Shown here piece by piece: positions 1 to 11,532 of a stretch of DNA of 64,000 nt. Each line of letters begins with the position of its first letter. The first letter of the stretch is position 1. Position numbers and translations under genes: made by a program. This DNA comes from Dryas octopetala (taxonomy: Eukaryota; Streptophyta; Magnoliopsida; Rosales; Rosaceae). The notes below the pieces were generated by a model, which did not search any database, was not told the DNA's origin, and was given only the letters and a program-made list of their open reading frames with translations. The DNA is taken from NCBI GenBank assembly GCA_963921425.1, contig OY992832.1, positions 18,512,835 to 18,576,834 of the forward strand, in the 5' to 3' direction.

Positions 1-1192
1 TTCCTTTTTCATGGGGCATTCTGGTTCTGGATTGACTTTACAACAACACATGGATTTTCCAGTGTTTTCTAACCATGGTTACTTGAAAAGGCCTGGGTCT
101 CTTCTCTGTTTCCTCTTCTTTTTGTGCCGAGTGATTTAAAAGAGACCTGTTGGTTTTGATTGCTGTCATACAAGTCCCACAGGGAAACAGTGAAGTAGAT
201 AAATAAATAAAAAGGTGTATTAATGAAGGAGGAATGGGTCATTCTGTGAACTGGGATTAATGAAAGCTCAAAGGAGAGAGGTCCACTTGAGTAGAGTTAT
301 AAATACTAAGTTATAAATATTATGATATAGAGAGTATTATAGGCTTTTGTATTTAAGCCGGGTAATGAGAAGTGGTTGAGGCCTTGAAAGCCTTGAAGGA
401 GAGTGTTGACTATTATTCAAAGGATGTGTTCTGTTCACTGCATTAATTAGGATTACTAAATGCTAATTCAGATTTGAAATTAAGCTTCTGTTCACTTTCT
501 TTTAAGCCCTGTTCCTTTTTTAACAGAGGGAATTGAATCTTAACCCATTATTCACTCGGCCTATCCATTATCGCACTTATCTAATTCCAAGTCTATTTCT
601 CATTTTGCAAGAAAAGAATCTCATTGTTTGAAGTTGACTGTGAATGTGTTATCAAGCTTAGTTATTATCGCTATTTGGCTATTATGTAGGAGTTATTTAT
701 CATTGATGAACAAAGTGTTATAGGGGGTTCTCAACATTTGGTCCATGAATTCATTTAAGTTTAGCCTCTTTTATTGTTGTTTCTCTTTATATACTTTTTC
801 TTTTACATTAAAATAATTCGAACACCAATTAGATATTGATTTAGTGTTATTTTTTTCTATTTTGTTACTTAATATCTCAAATGTAATATTCTCATCCCTA
901 GATTTAAAGAAAAAGAAAACAGATCGAACCTTTGCCATATATAATATTTTAATCTTAAACAATGTCATTATATTTTCTCTATCACTTGGACTAAACTCGA
1001 AGAACTTTTTTATATACTCTTATCCTTGTTAAATATTATATAAGGTTACGTACCAAGGATATAATGTCTAATGTTTAGGGACGGTTATATAACCTTCTAT
1101 TACAATGTAAAATTATCATATCAAACTTTGTCAATTTAACCATGCAAAGAAAGTTATTTTCTTATATTGTATAATATAGAAAATAAAATTTA

Positions 1193-1625
1193 AAATTTAG
1201 ATAATTACAAATAAGTCAATAAAACATTTCAAAATTACAAAATTACAAAAATGTCAATACCAAATTTCCTATCACATTTTAGTTAATTATATAATTTCAT
1301 AAATTACGTTTTGATCAATAGCCCTGCGGCCCCAGCCCATTATTAGTTTTTCTTTTGAGTTTGTTTTATCCTTTTGGCCCAACCTATTTTTTTATTTGGA
1401 CATGTGTCAGCTTCTAGTTAGTTTTGACTTTTTTGTAATTTTTTGAAATTTCCATAGTAATGGCAGTAGCTATAATTTCTAGTATTTGTTATGTCTTTTT
1501 TGTATAATGCATAATTTTATTTAATTCATGTTAGTTAATGATGATTATTTTGGGATTTAGGAAATATTCATTGACCTATTTGTAATTTTAAAATATTTAT
1601 TGACTTTTTTGTAAATATCCCTGAG
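1193..1625. repeat. Degenerate inverted repeat, possible old MITE
   Basis: The left arm (about 1205-1255) reads in reverse complement as ATTGAC..TTTGTAATT blocks. These resemble the right arm (about 1571-1615). About 310 bases separate the arms. I could not find a clean target-site duplication, so the ends are approximate and the class is unknown. Confidence 0.3.
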
Positions 1626-2029
1626 ATATTAGGATATTAGCCCTTTAAACTAATTTTTTATAGAGTCTAACACCATTACTTTTTTTTTTTAATAGCTAAA
1701 ACACATATTTAAAATTCTATGCCACGCCATGCCGGATAACAACAATTCATTTGTTTTATATTATTTACAAGTTTTGTCATTATGAAATTCATGTTAATTT
1801 CAGATTTTTCTCTCTCACAAATCACTGAACTATAGGGAATCATTAACTTATTAGAATTATGATTGTTCGTATTCAAATATAGAAAGTAATTGATATGTGA
1901 ATTTTTTTTATTAGAGATATGTGATTTTTTTATTTTTTATTGGAGATATGTGAGTTTTTATATTGTAGGAGTTTTTTCTTTTTTGTTCAATGTTGCAGGT
2001 TTATTAGCTATTGTATTTTCATAAATGCA

Positions 2030-2290
2030 AGTTCTATATTAAATAATTCTTATGTAGGTTCCTTATTAAATAATTTGGTTTCTTATGAATGATTTTGATT
2101 TAGGTTCTTTATAGTATATTTTTTAAATGTAGGTTCCTTATTGAATTATATGGTAACGTAAGTTCCTATTAAGTATTTCATGTAGGTTCCTTAGTTTTTT
2201 TTTATTTTTTATACAAATGTTTGTTCCTTTGTTGTTGTAGGTGATTTATTTTTTTATAAGAATTGTATGTAGGTTCATTATATTTACTTG
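2030..2290. repeat. Diverged tandem-like repeats of a TAGGTTCCTTATT word
   Basis: At least six variants of (A)TGTAGGTTCCTTATTAAATA occur at irregular spacing of roughly 40-60 bases. They are separated by T-rich DNA and look like a decayed minisatellite. No coding potential is visible. Confidence 0.45.
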
Positions 2291-4984
2291 TTAGTGTAAA
2301 ATGAATAAATGAAGGGCTTAATTATAAAATTGGATTATTTATATAAAAACCCCAAAACAATCAAATATGGAAAGGCCAATCAGAAGGGATTTGGTGGAAA
2401 CAACACTGGACTTCATGTTTGAAATTAGTCCAACACATCAACAAAAAAAAATTAATGAGTATTAAAGCACCCAAATTTTAGGAAGAACAACAGAAGTTAC
2501 AAAAGAATAGAGTTAAACATTGAACAACGTCTACATGAGGATAAGGGTAAAAAAGATATTAACAAAATTTTAATTTTGTAAAATGCTGACTGAGAAATTT
2601 AAATATGAAAAATGGGTGAGTTGGAAGCTAGTTAAAAGGGTTAACACTTGAACAAAAAAAGCCATGGGTTTAAGTTAGAAAAATATGAGTTTAATGAGGA
2701 TTTTATGAATTTTCTATTAAAATTTTAGCTTTCAGTTACAATATGTGGTGTGTATTCAAATTGAAAAGTTTCTTTTCCGGTTTCAATGCATATTATTCTG
2801 AGGGCTTAATCATATTAAATCAGTAGCTAACATGTTATCACTGTATATAGAATTATTTTTTTTATCTATATTGTAATATATGTTCCTCTCCTTCAAAATT
2901 CTCCCCTTCTAAGTTTCTAACAAATCTATAAATAAAACTCTACCAAAAAAAAATCTATAAATAAAACTCCATTGACTTGATGAAAACTCATCTCCAGTCT
3001 CTACCTTCACGGGATACAACAAAATAATTTCATTTTGTTTTATTTTATATGGAAGGAAGTAAGGAACATGATGCTACATGCAACATTTAATGCTAAATTA
3101 ATTTCCATCATCATCATCTGCAACAGATTAAAGTTGGCAATTAATTGAGAGTGGGAAAGCTTTGTCAAACTTTTTCATTTACTAGTCCATCTTCTTTGTG
3201 GACTTGGTACCATGGCTTTGCAATTCGTCAAAAGTATTAACTCATGAGGGGCATTTTGGTCAATTCACATTTGTTCAGTCAAACATCATCAATTTCGGAG
3301 ATTAAACAAGTTTGTTTTGTTCCCCACTTACCTTGTCCATCAGCCATGAACCAATATGTATTGCCAATAAATGAGGGTTGAGGACTGCTTTGTTTATGTA
3401 TTGCCAATGACTATAATGCCCTTTGTAAATGAAGCATTCAAAATCTCACATGACCCAACTTTCTGAAAATGCGGGGTAATTTGGTAATTGGAAGTCCTCG
3501 ATGTTGGAGATTCCATGGTCCTCTGACTTGGGAATTATTATATGCAAGTGAGTACATCTATTCTATCATTTAAAAAGGAGTGCACTGTGACTAATTGACT
3601 ATCAGACAATCAGACTGGCCGGTGTGGACTGTGGAGGCCACCATACACTCTCATATATTGTCTCCACCGTCTTGACACGACACCACCACAAACAATCTCG
3701 GCGGGTTAATATTTATCAAAATCATGTGGTTTTTACAATTGTACCAGAACTTGGAGTTATTATTTATGAAAATTATACCCATGTTATTATTTTAATAAAA
3801 TCTGAAAAGAGTCTAATTTTACATATATTTACAAATAAATTATCTTGATCTAATGCAACATTTAATAAAGATTAATGGACCAAAATTTCACACACAACAC
3901 ACAAATTTATTTCATTTCAATGGTTAATGAAGTAAAGGAGGTATGGACAAATCTGTAATTTCCTCCTAAATATTATTAGTGCATTACCTATCATGCAAGG
4001 TGTGATAATATATATTCATATATAATACAGCACAAAAGTACCTATCAAAAAGTTTTTTTTTGCTGGTAATTACACAACAAAAAGTTAAATATGAAATGAT
4101 AACCTTTTTCTTTAAATAATGCAAGAATACTTGTCATATTTGTTCATCAAATATGCAAATGATGTGTTAATATATATGTCAGTTATCTTATAAAAAAATA
4201 AATTAAGTTCAAGTGAACTCTGATTTGAATATGTAAATGAAACATTAATTGTGCTACATCATTTGGTAAAAAAAAAAAAATGGCATACAAATTTGGTGAG
4301 AATAGCAATCCTCATTTTTTTTTGGTTCTCTTATCAGTCTCTCAATCTCTTGAACAAAAAAACAATCTCTCAACCTCTTATCCTCATCTGTGTTTGAAAT
4401 ATACCTTTATGACCAAATTTATTATATTGAAAACAAATTTATTTATACCATATACATTTTATAAAAGTGAAATTAACATGAATTAATTCCATCAATGTGA
4501 ATGAATTTAAACTTGAAAAGAAATGTGATTAGTAATATGGTAAACAAACACGATAACTTGACCAAAAAAAAAAAAAGAATAAATATGATAAATATAGCCA
4601 TCACACTTAATTGTTTATCAACCGTGCATGGCATGGTATGAAATTGTGTTAATTTGAAATGAGACACTAACTTGAGTAAGGAAAGGCACATGGCAGGTAG
4701 CCATTGCTTTCTAATCAATGAAGCTAAGGTTTATTGAAATAAATTGGGCTTATAGGTTAGCAAGCCAAGCATGGAAAGCACATTGACGTTATTAGCAATA
4801 TTGTGTTATAGCATTCACTTTCAAGTTTCATTTATTAGCTAACTTTAAAAAAATAGAAATAAAATAATTATTCAAATGTCATATAGACACAAATTATCAT
4901 TAAACTTAGAAATAATTACTCGAGGCTATACTTTACTAATTGTTTATAACATGTAATACACATATTTATAATATTTAACAATTA

Positions 4985-5450
4985 GGTCACTCTTTCTCCC
5001 CGAACACTTTCTCTTTGTTCTCTTTCGCTCTCCCTCGCTACAACTTTCCTCGCCGGCGTGTGTGCGCGTCCGGCCATGGATGGTGACAAGAGGACCACCC
5101 CTGAGTTCCTCTATCTTCCCTCTTCATCCCTGTGAGCTTGAAACACCCAGCAACCCCTAGACCTACTCAGAGCCCCGGCGTTGACTCCAATCCTGGCATT
5201 GTCGCGACTTCCCACCACCTGGGTTTTGTTCCACAAGTCATGGTGAGTCTTCCCATAGGTTTTGATTGCCCAGTAAACCACCAAAATCGGATGATCGAAC
5301 ATACAAAAGTCAGCGGTTTCCGGCGAATCCGATAACTCAAATTCAAGGTGTTGGCCTCTGGCAGCGAGAAAGAACAAGCCAAGTTCCTTACTATAACAAC
5401 ACCTAGAGAGTTATCAGGGAAGCCAGCTCCACCCCTGTGCCTTTCTTATC
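4985..5450. other. GC-richer island of unknown origin
   Basis: This patch is clearly richer in G and C than its surroundings. It has frames open for 65-90 codons on both strands, at 5111-5377 (-) and 5132-5335 (+). I recognise no domain in any frame, and no splice-linked partner exon is evident. It could be a captured gene fragment, part of a retroelement, or a short unrecognised gene. The sequence cannot settle which. Confidence 0.3.
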
Positions 5451-6092
5451 AGTAGCAGGTTCTTGATTTTTTTTTTTTAACTCAGTTTCTAAAACTGCAA
5501 GTGAAAATATGAAACTACAAGTGAACTGAAACTGCAGTTTATTGGAGTTGCAGACTTGCAGTTGTAGTTACTATAAATGGAATTGCAGAGATTGAAACTC
5601 TTTTTTTTCATTGTTGTTGTAGCAGTTGTAGAAGAATGCTTGAGAGTGAAGATGAACAGTTGTCGGTTTCAGTTTTCGTTCTTTTGGTGATGCGTTGATG
5701 CTGGTCTTTTGTAAGATGTCTGCCTGTTATGTTTTAGGCCGATGGAAAAGTGTCCGCAAGTTAATAGAAATGAATTGGGTGTTTTTTAGAACTAAAACAA
5801 AATTTAGAATTGTGAGTGTTAAATGGTATGGCAAAATTTCATATTTGGACATATATTGAATGTTAATTATTTCTAATAAAATGCTCACATGTCACTCAAG
5901 GATGTCTTGGGCAAGGACACAAATCTAGTAAGATATTTTTTTTTTTACAAAAATGAGATACTAACATGTCGATCTCCAAGGCTAATCACGAGCAATAACA
6001 CAATGATGCGACAAGGAGGGCTCAAAAAGAAAATTATTTATGTAAGTTTATGAGGTTATCTTATAGGGTGGGCATCAACCTGCCCAACCTGG
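5451..6092. other. Intergenic, no gene seen
   Basis: The stretch holds AT-rich sequence and a T run near 5468. The part from about 5985 to 6060, with a GGAGGGCTCAAAA motif, resembles the repeat family seen at 7.7-10.4 kb. I see no coding sequence. Confidence 0.5.
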
Positions 6093-6100
6093 GTTTGACA

Positions 6101-7453
6101 CAGGGGCGGATCCAAGGTGGGAAAATCTTGATCTTATGGTTCATGGCTGCTGCTTGAAGTTACAGGCCGGGGCAAGAAATGATGGAAGATGTTTGTGAAA
6201 ATGTTTGAAAGAGGCAAGGAGAAGAAGAAGAGAGTGGATCACGTGTGTAGGAGGTGATTTTTTTTTTTTTCTAACTTAGAGACTTGCCAAAACAACGTCG
6301 TTTTGGCAATTTTATTTAAAAAACAAAAATTGAAAGACTTATGGTGCATTTGGTAACGTTTTACAAAACGGTTTTTCATTTTGAAAATTCAAAAAATGAC
6401 AAAAATGTGTTTGGTTGCTGTATTGAGAAAACAGTTTTTGAAAAATACAAAATAGAATGTCTAGTTTACTATGTAAATTCAGAAAACGACTAAATAATGT
6501 TTTCAGTTTTCAATGAATTTAGAAAACATATAAAACACAGATACAAATAAAAAAAATTTTACAATTGAAAAAAAAAATGAAAAAACATGTGATCTGCACT
6601 TCCTCCCCACCTAGCCAGACCCACCTCTTGCGGCAACCATACCCCCCGCCGCTACCCACCTCACCCATCTCTATTCATCTCTCCTCTATTCCTCTATTTA
6701 TTTCTCTCTCTCTACCTATCTCTCAAAATATATACTTTGTAATCCCTCTATAGTTTCCAATTCTCGCTTCAATAAACGGATCAAAACTCCCCGTAACATC
6801 CATGACAGGAAGTTCACGAGCATTAACAACCCTTACATAGAGAAAATACATTCGTTCAACTAGATCATAGGTGCTTACAGTCTTGTTTCCATTAATAATA
6901 CGGTCACTAACAACTCTTCTACCTCCAAGGTAGTTGCGCCAGCCGAGGTGGGTTGGGTTTTATGAAACTTCTCTCTTTTTTAATTATATATTTTATGAAA
7001 TTGGTTAATAATAATTTATAATTAATATCTTTTGTGAATATAATTATTTGGTTGTAATAATTGGTTAATATCAAATGTGTTTTCATTATTTTTGTTTTAT
7101 ATAATTGTTTTTCAATTACGCTAATAGATGACTTCGCATATTTTGAGAATGCAAAATTTAATTGTCATTTTCATTTTACAATGCAATTTTAAAAAAATTA
7201 TTCTGTAAAACGTTACCAAAAGAGCCTTTAACATTTAGACAACACATATGTCAACAACCCATTTTTGCCTTTCACATTGTGAAAGAAATGGACCCTAAAC
7301 CCAAATACATTTGACTCTAGTCTCACCCAAACTCAATTCAACTCTCATGCATATGGCGAAGCTCGTCGTCACAGAATGTGTCGCCGCCGTTGACTCTCAC
7401 GCATTCGACTTGAATCTTGACCCCATAAACAATGATTCCTATATCCGCCACTG
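6101..7453. mobile_element. Non-autonomous hAT-like transposon with exact 8 bp target duplication
   Basis: The left end reads CAGGGGCGGATCC. The right end, in reverse complement, reads CAGTGGCGGATAT. GTTTGACA flanks both sides exactly, at 6093-6100 and 7454-7461. An 8 bp duplication with CAGKG termini fits the hAT superfamily. No transposase is visible. A second element (6342-7227) lies inside, so this element alone would be about 0.46 kb. Its termini resemble those of the insertion in the UBL5 gene at 56.4 kb. Confidence 0.75.
6342..7227. mobile_element. Harbinger/Tourist-like element nested in the hAT element
   Basis: The termini are inverted repeats. The left begins TGGTGCATTTGGTAACG, and the right, in reverse complement, begins AGGCTCTTTTGGTAACG. 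Both continue into GTTTTACA. TTA flanks both sides (6339-6341 and 7228-7230), as expected of PIF/Harbinger-type elements. The interior is AT-rich with a short pyrimidine-rich patch and no transposase frame. Class assignment rests on the TTA duplication and the terminal motif. Confidence 0.6.
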
Positions 7454-7659
7454 GTTTGACATAATGAACTTCATTTGTAGCATATGTTTCTTCCTTCCCA
7501 ACAAATGTCACGTTTTTGTCGCTTAAAAATTTGACCAACGATTCATGAATATTATTATTAATATTATTGAGTTCTTCTTTTTTATCATACTAAGAGAACA
7601 AAAATATTTGGAATATAAAACAACGACCCACAAAGAATTGAAGAATTACAACTTGATAA

Positions 7660-8335
7660 TCATGAGTACCAATGGGTGAGTTCTGGAGACGCCATTAAGA
7701 GCAAGCCTCAAAAGAAAATTATTCTCGTGGCCACCATGGAAGCAATATGATTCATTATTCTAGTGTCTGAATATGTGCCGCTGGCATCACTGTGGTTTTG
7801 ATATCACCTTCGTAGAATTGAATATCGTACAAGGAATTGTCTTTATCTACATATATATCTCTCATTGTTTCTTTGCTCGAGCACGAGCACAAACACAAGA
7901 GGAAATAGGGAGGGACTAAAAAAAAATTTATGTGTTCATATTAGTTTATTAGATATATGATCATGTACAGATATAATAAATGTTAAAACAACTAAACTAC
8001 TACTTCATTTCATGGTCAACATCTAACATTGTTGGTTAAAAACTATTTTTCTAGCTATACAATGTGCTGCAGTATGAGTTTTAATGCAGCTCATTTGCTT
8101 GTTTTAGTGATATAACATATATAGCATATGTAGGATTGGCAAAATTCCCTCTCTAAAAATCCCTGCAAGCACCTACCACAATTAAGCGGGTATGGTAATA
8201 TCATTCCCGTCCCCGCTCCGCCCCATAAACGTATTCATGTAGCCTCAATGAAAGCAATATGATTCATGAATACAATGATCCACAATATGTGCAACTGCCG
8301 TCACTATAGTTTCAAAAAATATATGGGTGTTTTTT
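7660..8335. repeat. Diverged copies of an unnamed repeat family
   Basis: The words GCAATATGATTCAT and TATGTGCCGCTGGCATCACT at 7740-7790 recur with changes at 8250-8305. A GAGCACGAGCACAAACACAAG block near 7880 and an ATAATAAATGTTAAAACAAC block near 7975 recur at 8825, 9235-9420 and 10270. The copies are old and broken by later insertions. No protein is encoded. Confidence 0.5.
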
Positions 8336-8353
8336 CCTATTTATTAATCTATA

Positions 8354-8695
8354 AGAGCATCTCCAATCTTTCTCCTATATTTTTTTCCAATTTGATGACA
8401 AGTGAAGGAAAAAAAAAGTTAGATTTAGGGAATGGCTCTTCAATGCTAAAGTTGAAATTTTCCTTAAATATATATTTTTTTTTTGCTTGGGTTTCTTGTC
8501 AAAAATTTGACTATTTGAGATTTGAGAAGATTTTGAACTGTCTCAATCATTCAACTTAATTTGCGGAAATTTTTACAAAAATCTCAAATTTGAGGAGCTT
8601 TTAGGGAAGTGTTAAAGCTGTGTTTTATACTTTTATGTCATTTTCTCCAAATTTAAATTTGGGAAAAGATTTAGGGAATGGTAGAGATGTTCTAA
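8354..8695. mobile_element. MITE with AGAGCATCTCC terminal inverted repeats
   Basis: The left end reads AAGAGCATCTCCAATC. The right end, in reverse complement, reads TTAGAACATCTCTACCATTC. The interior repeats a phrase about 'gggaatgg' near both ends. The length is about 340 bp with no coding capacity. I could not define a target-site duplication with certainty, so the superfamily is open. Confidence 0.5.
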
Positions 8696-8819
8696 GTTGA
8701 TAAATTATAGTAAAACAACCCAATATTCAGATTTAAGCTTATAAAACAACAGAATAATTATAATAGAGGAAAAAAAAATAAAGAGAAGTAAAGAAGATAA
8801 GAAAATCAAGGAAAAAATC

Positions 8820-9473
8820 ACACATTGAGCACAAGCACGGACATAGAAGCCAATAGGGAGAGCACATAAATTTTTGTGTAATTATATGAGATATCTTTTC
8901 GAGGACCAGCCTTAAATTTTTGAAGGCCTGGGGTGAAAATCTGAAATCAGCACTATTGTATACGATCTTAATTTTACAAAAAATAAAAAAGAATCATAAA
9001 ATTTTACAGACCTATTTTTCATTTATTTTTTGCTTGAATTATAAATGAAAATCAACCACAATTCAACTAAACTTAATTGACTAATTAACTAATCAAATGC
9101 CTAAGAGGACATAAATTAGAAATGAAAAATACAAAAACTAACCTTTTGGTTTTTTTCTTTATACTGCAAACCCCAATTTCTAGAACAAGTATGGTCCTTC
9201 CGCGAGCCCGCCCATGACCAAGGTTAGCATTGTATCTTTTGAGAAATGATAAATGTTAAAACGACATTGCATGATTATTAACATCTAACGTTGTTGGTTA
9301 ACTGCCAGTTGTCTATACGGTATTCTGCAATTGTCTTTGTGCACTCATGCATGATTTATTAATAATAATAATAAATATATCAACATGCCACTAAGAATTG
9401 GTTTTGAGCACAAGCACGAACACAAGGGACAATAGGGAGGGCTCAAAAAAAAATATATATATATATATGTATG
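8820..9473. repeat. More broken copies of the 7.7-10.4 kb repeat family
   Basis: GCACAAGCACGGACATAGAAGCC near 8830 and GCACAAGCACGAACACAAGG near 9412 match the block at 7880. ATAAATGTTAAAACGACATTGC at 9250 matches 7975 and 10270. The piece is interrupted at its right side by the element beginning at 9474. No gene is seen. Confidence 0.5.
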
Positions 9474-10251
9474 TAGGGGTGTGCAAAAATACCACCGGAT
9501 TTGTTTGGTCCGGGTTTTTTGTTTTATGTTTTCGGATAACAAACCGAACCAAATCGATGATAAGTGGTTTGGTTTTGGTTTTGGTTTTTAATATTGAAAT
9601 TTTTGGTTTTAACCGAACCAAACCACCACTTATAATATATATTTATTTTTATATATTAATTGGTTTATATATGATTTTAAATGTTTAATATCTATTATAG
9701 AGAAAACCAAATTCCCTATTATAATTTATATATGTTTGCATATGTTTATTATAGTTTATATACTTTATAGTTTATTTAGTATATAGTTTATACTATATGG
9801 TTTTAATTAATACCTATTATAGAGTAAACCGAATTTTCTATTATAATTTATATATGTTTGTATATGTTTATTATAGTTTATAATATATGTTTGTATATGT
9901 TTAATGTATAGTTTATACTTTATAGGATTAGTCTATAATTTATAGTTTGTATATACTATACTACTAGGGTATATATATACTAAAACAATTATTGTTAAAG
10001 GTATATGATCTATGATATAGAGTATAATAGTATAGGTAATTGGTATAAAGTATACTAGTATAGGGTATAGGATATGAGGTTTAGGGTATACCAGTTGTTA
10101 TCCGGTTTCCAAACCAATCGAACCAATATTCTCAGTTAACCAAACAAGTCAGCTTGGGTTAGGCTTGGTTTGGTTTTGGTTCTCAAATTGACTATTTCGA
10201 AAATGTTGGTTTGGTTACAGTTATACGTGTTTTGAACCACGCACACCCCTA
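9474..10251. mobile_element. hAT-like element with TAGGGGTGTGC ends and internal repeats
   Basis: The left end is TAGGGGTGTGCA, and the right end in reverse complement is TAGGGGTGTGCG. Inner arms rich in GGTTTGGTTTTGGTT also form an inverted pair. The middle holds two diverged copies of a block of about 120 bp, starting near 9697 and 9816. These are followed by many TATAGTTTATA words. It sits inside the older repeat family. An 8 bp duplication is not clear. There is no transposase. Confidence 0.55.
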
Positions 10252-10640
10252 ATAATTATATGAAATTATCTCATAGAAGTATAATAAATGTTAAAACGAC
10301 CGCCTTATTGTATGACTAACATCTAACATTGTTGATTAGGTGCTAGATGTTCATTCAGTGTGTTGCGGTTTGAGTTGTAATGTTATTGGTTTGCTTGTGT
10401 TTTTGTTTAAAAAGTAGCAAATTTATCTTTGGGTTTTGCTTAAACTCCCGGAAATATCAGGTCGTTCCTCCAATGTTACCTTTAACATCATTTGGTAATT
10501 AAATTTTGGACAAATTTTGATGAAGTAGAGAAGAAAGATGCTATTATTCAAAATATGAGTGTGTGGTTTCTTTTGTTAATGGGCAATGTTTGGCTATTTA
10601 GAAATGAGTACAAATTTATCATCACAATCAATTACATGGA
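10252..10640. repeat. Right part of the split repeat copy, then plain intergenic DNA
   Basis: ATAATAAATGTTAAAACGACCGCC near 10271 and TAACATCTAACATTGTTG near 10318 match the copies at 7975-8035 and 9250-9300. This shows that the 9474-10251 element landed in a member of that family. The rest of the stretch shows no gene. Confidence 0.5.
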
Positions 10641-10818
10641 GAAATTATTCTGTATAACCGTTATATTGACACGTGGTATAACCAGTCTATTTGTTATAAT
10701 ATGAGTGGATGTTATTAATATTATACCCTACTAATATAAATACATCGTCTAGTAATACCTTTATACGTTGGATTGGTTATACCACGTAATGATATATCGG
10801 TTATACCCTATAATTTTT
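10640..10818. repeat. Short hairpin-forming inverted repeat
   Basis: The left arm 10652-10683 (GTATAACCG..ACGTGGTATAACC) pairs with the right arm 10775-10806 (GGTTATACCACGT..CGGTTATAC), leaving a loop of about 90 bp. Weaker pairing extends outwards to about 10640 and 10818. The size and structure suggest a small foldback MITE. Confidence 0.55.
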
Positions 10819-11040
10819 CAATCACATGAGCCTATAATAGGGTCTTTTATGAGAGAGAAAGTAATGGACACATTATAGACTCACGGTACTTAGCATTTTC
10901 CTTTATTGATCTATGGGTTGATAAATGGTGATAAAACAAAAGAAAATTCAGATTCGAGGTTTACAATACAAAAATGTGAAAGAGGAAAAGAACTAGAAAG
11001 AGAAATAAAGAAAATGAGAAAATCCAGGGGAAAAAGATCA

Positions 11041-11532
11041 CATCCATGAACCCATGCAGCCTAACGTTCAGTTGACTCCGAGCAATAAAACCCATTTATT
11101 TAATAAAACTCCATCATTATTTTATTATTACACTCCAAACCAAAAAGCAAAACTCCACTCTCCAAACCCAATTTTACCCCCCCTTTCCTCTTTTCTCTTT
11201 TCTCTTTTCTCTCTGCTTTTCTCAGCTTCACATCCCAAACTCCCAAGTCCCAACCCCATTCTCTCTCTCTACTCTTCACTCACAATTTCACATCCCCCAA
11301 CCCCAAAAAAACCCTAAAAACCTTTGATCCCAGCCGGACCCATTTCTCGGCGGCACCGAAAACCCACGACCCAGTTTCGACCCGCCTCGGAACCACCGCC
11401 GATCCGATCCCGCCGGCTCCGACCCCCCATTACCATCTCCTCCGAGCCTGCTGCGGCAGCTGAAGTTTGGGGCTCCGACAGAGTCGTTGTTGGGTCAAAG
11501 TCAGAGAGTAGTGATTAAGTGAAGGGGCCGAA
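11041..11532 (+). promoter_or_regulatory. Promoter/5' leader region of the DRB gene
   Basis: The region is rich in C and T, with runs of CTTTTCTCTTTTCTC near 11185-11215, a usual feature of plant core promoters and leaders. A telo-box (AAACCCTAA) lies at 11309-11317, just before a GC-richer leader that runs into the start codon at 11533. An ATG at 11054 opens a frame of 87 codons that ends before the DRB start. Whether it is transcribed cannot be told from sequence. Confidence 0.5.

Larger units (their letters stand above)
1..4980. other. Intergenic AT-rich DNA without a recognisable gene
   Basis: All reading frames are short, and none gives a protein I recognise. The sequence is AT-rich with many homopolymer runs. 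Two weak structures are visible. One is an inverted-repeat pair, near 1205-1255 against 1571-1615, built on ATTGACnTATTTGTAATT-type motifs. The other is a run of diverged copies of a TAGGTTCCTTATTAAATAAT-like word between about 2030 and 2290. Both are probably transposon debris. No promoter can be assigned to a gene here. Confidence 0.6.

Noticed and set aside
11054..11317. 87-codon frame before the DRB gene
   Set aside because: It lies in C/T-rich promoter-leader sequence and encodes a Pro/Ser/Leu-rich string. It could be an upstream ORF but not a separate gene on this evidence.
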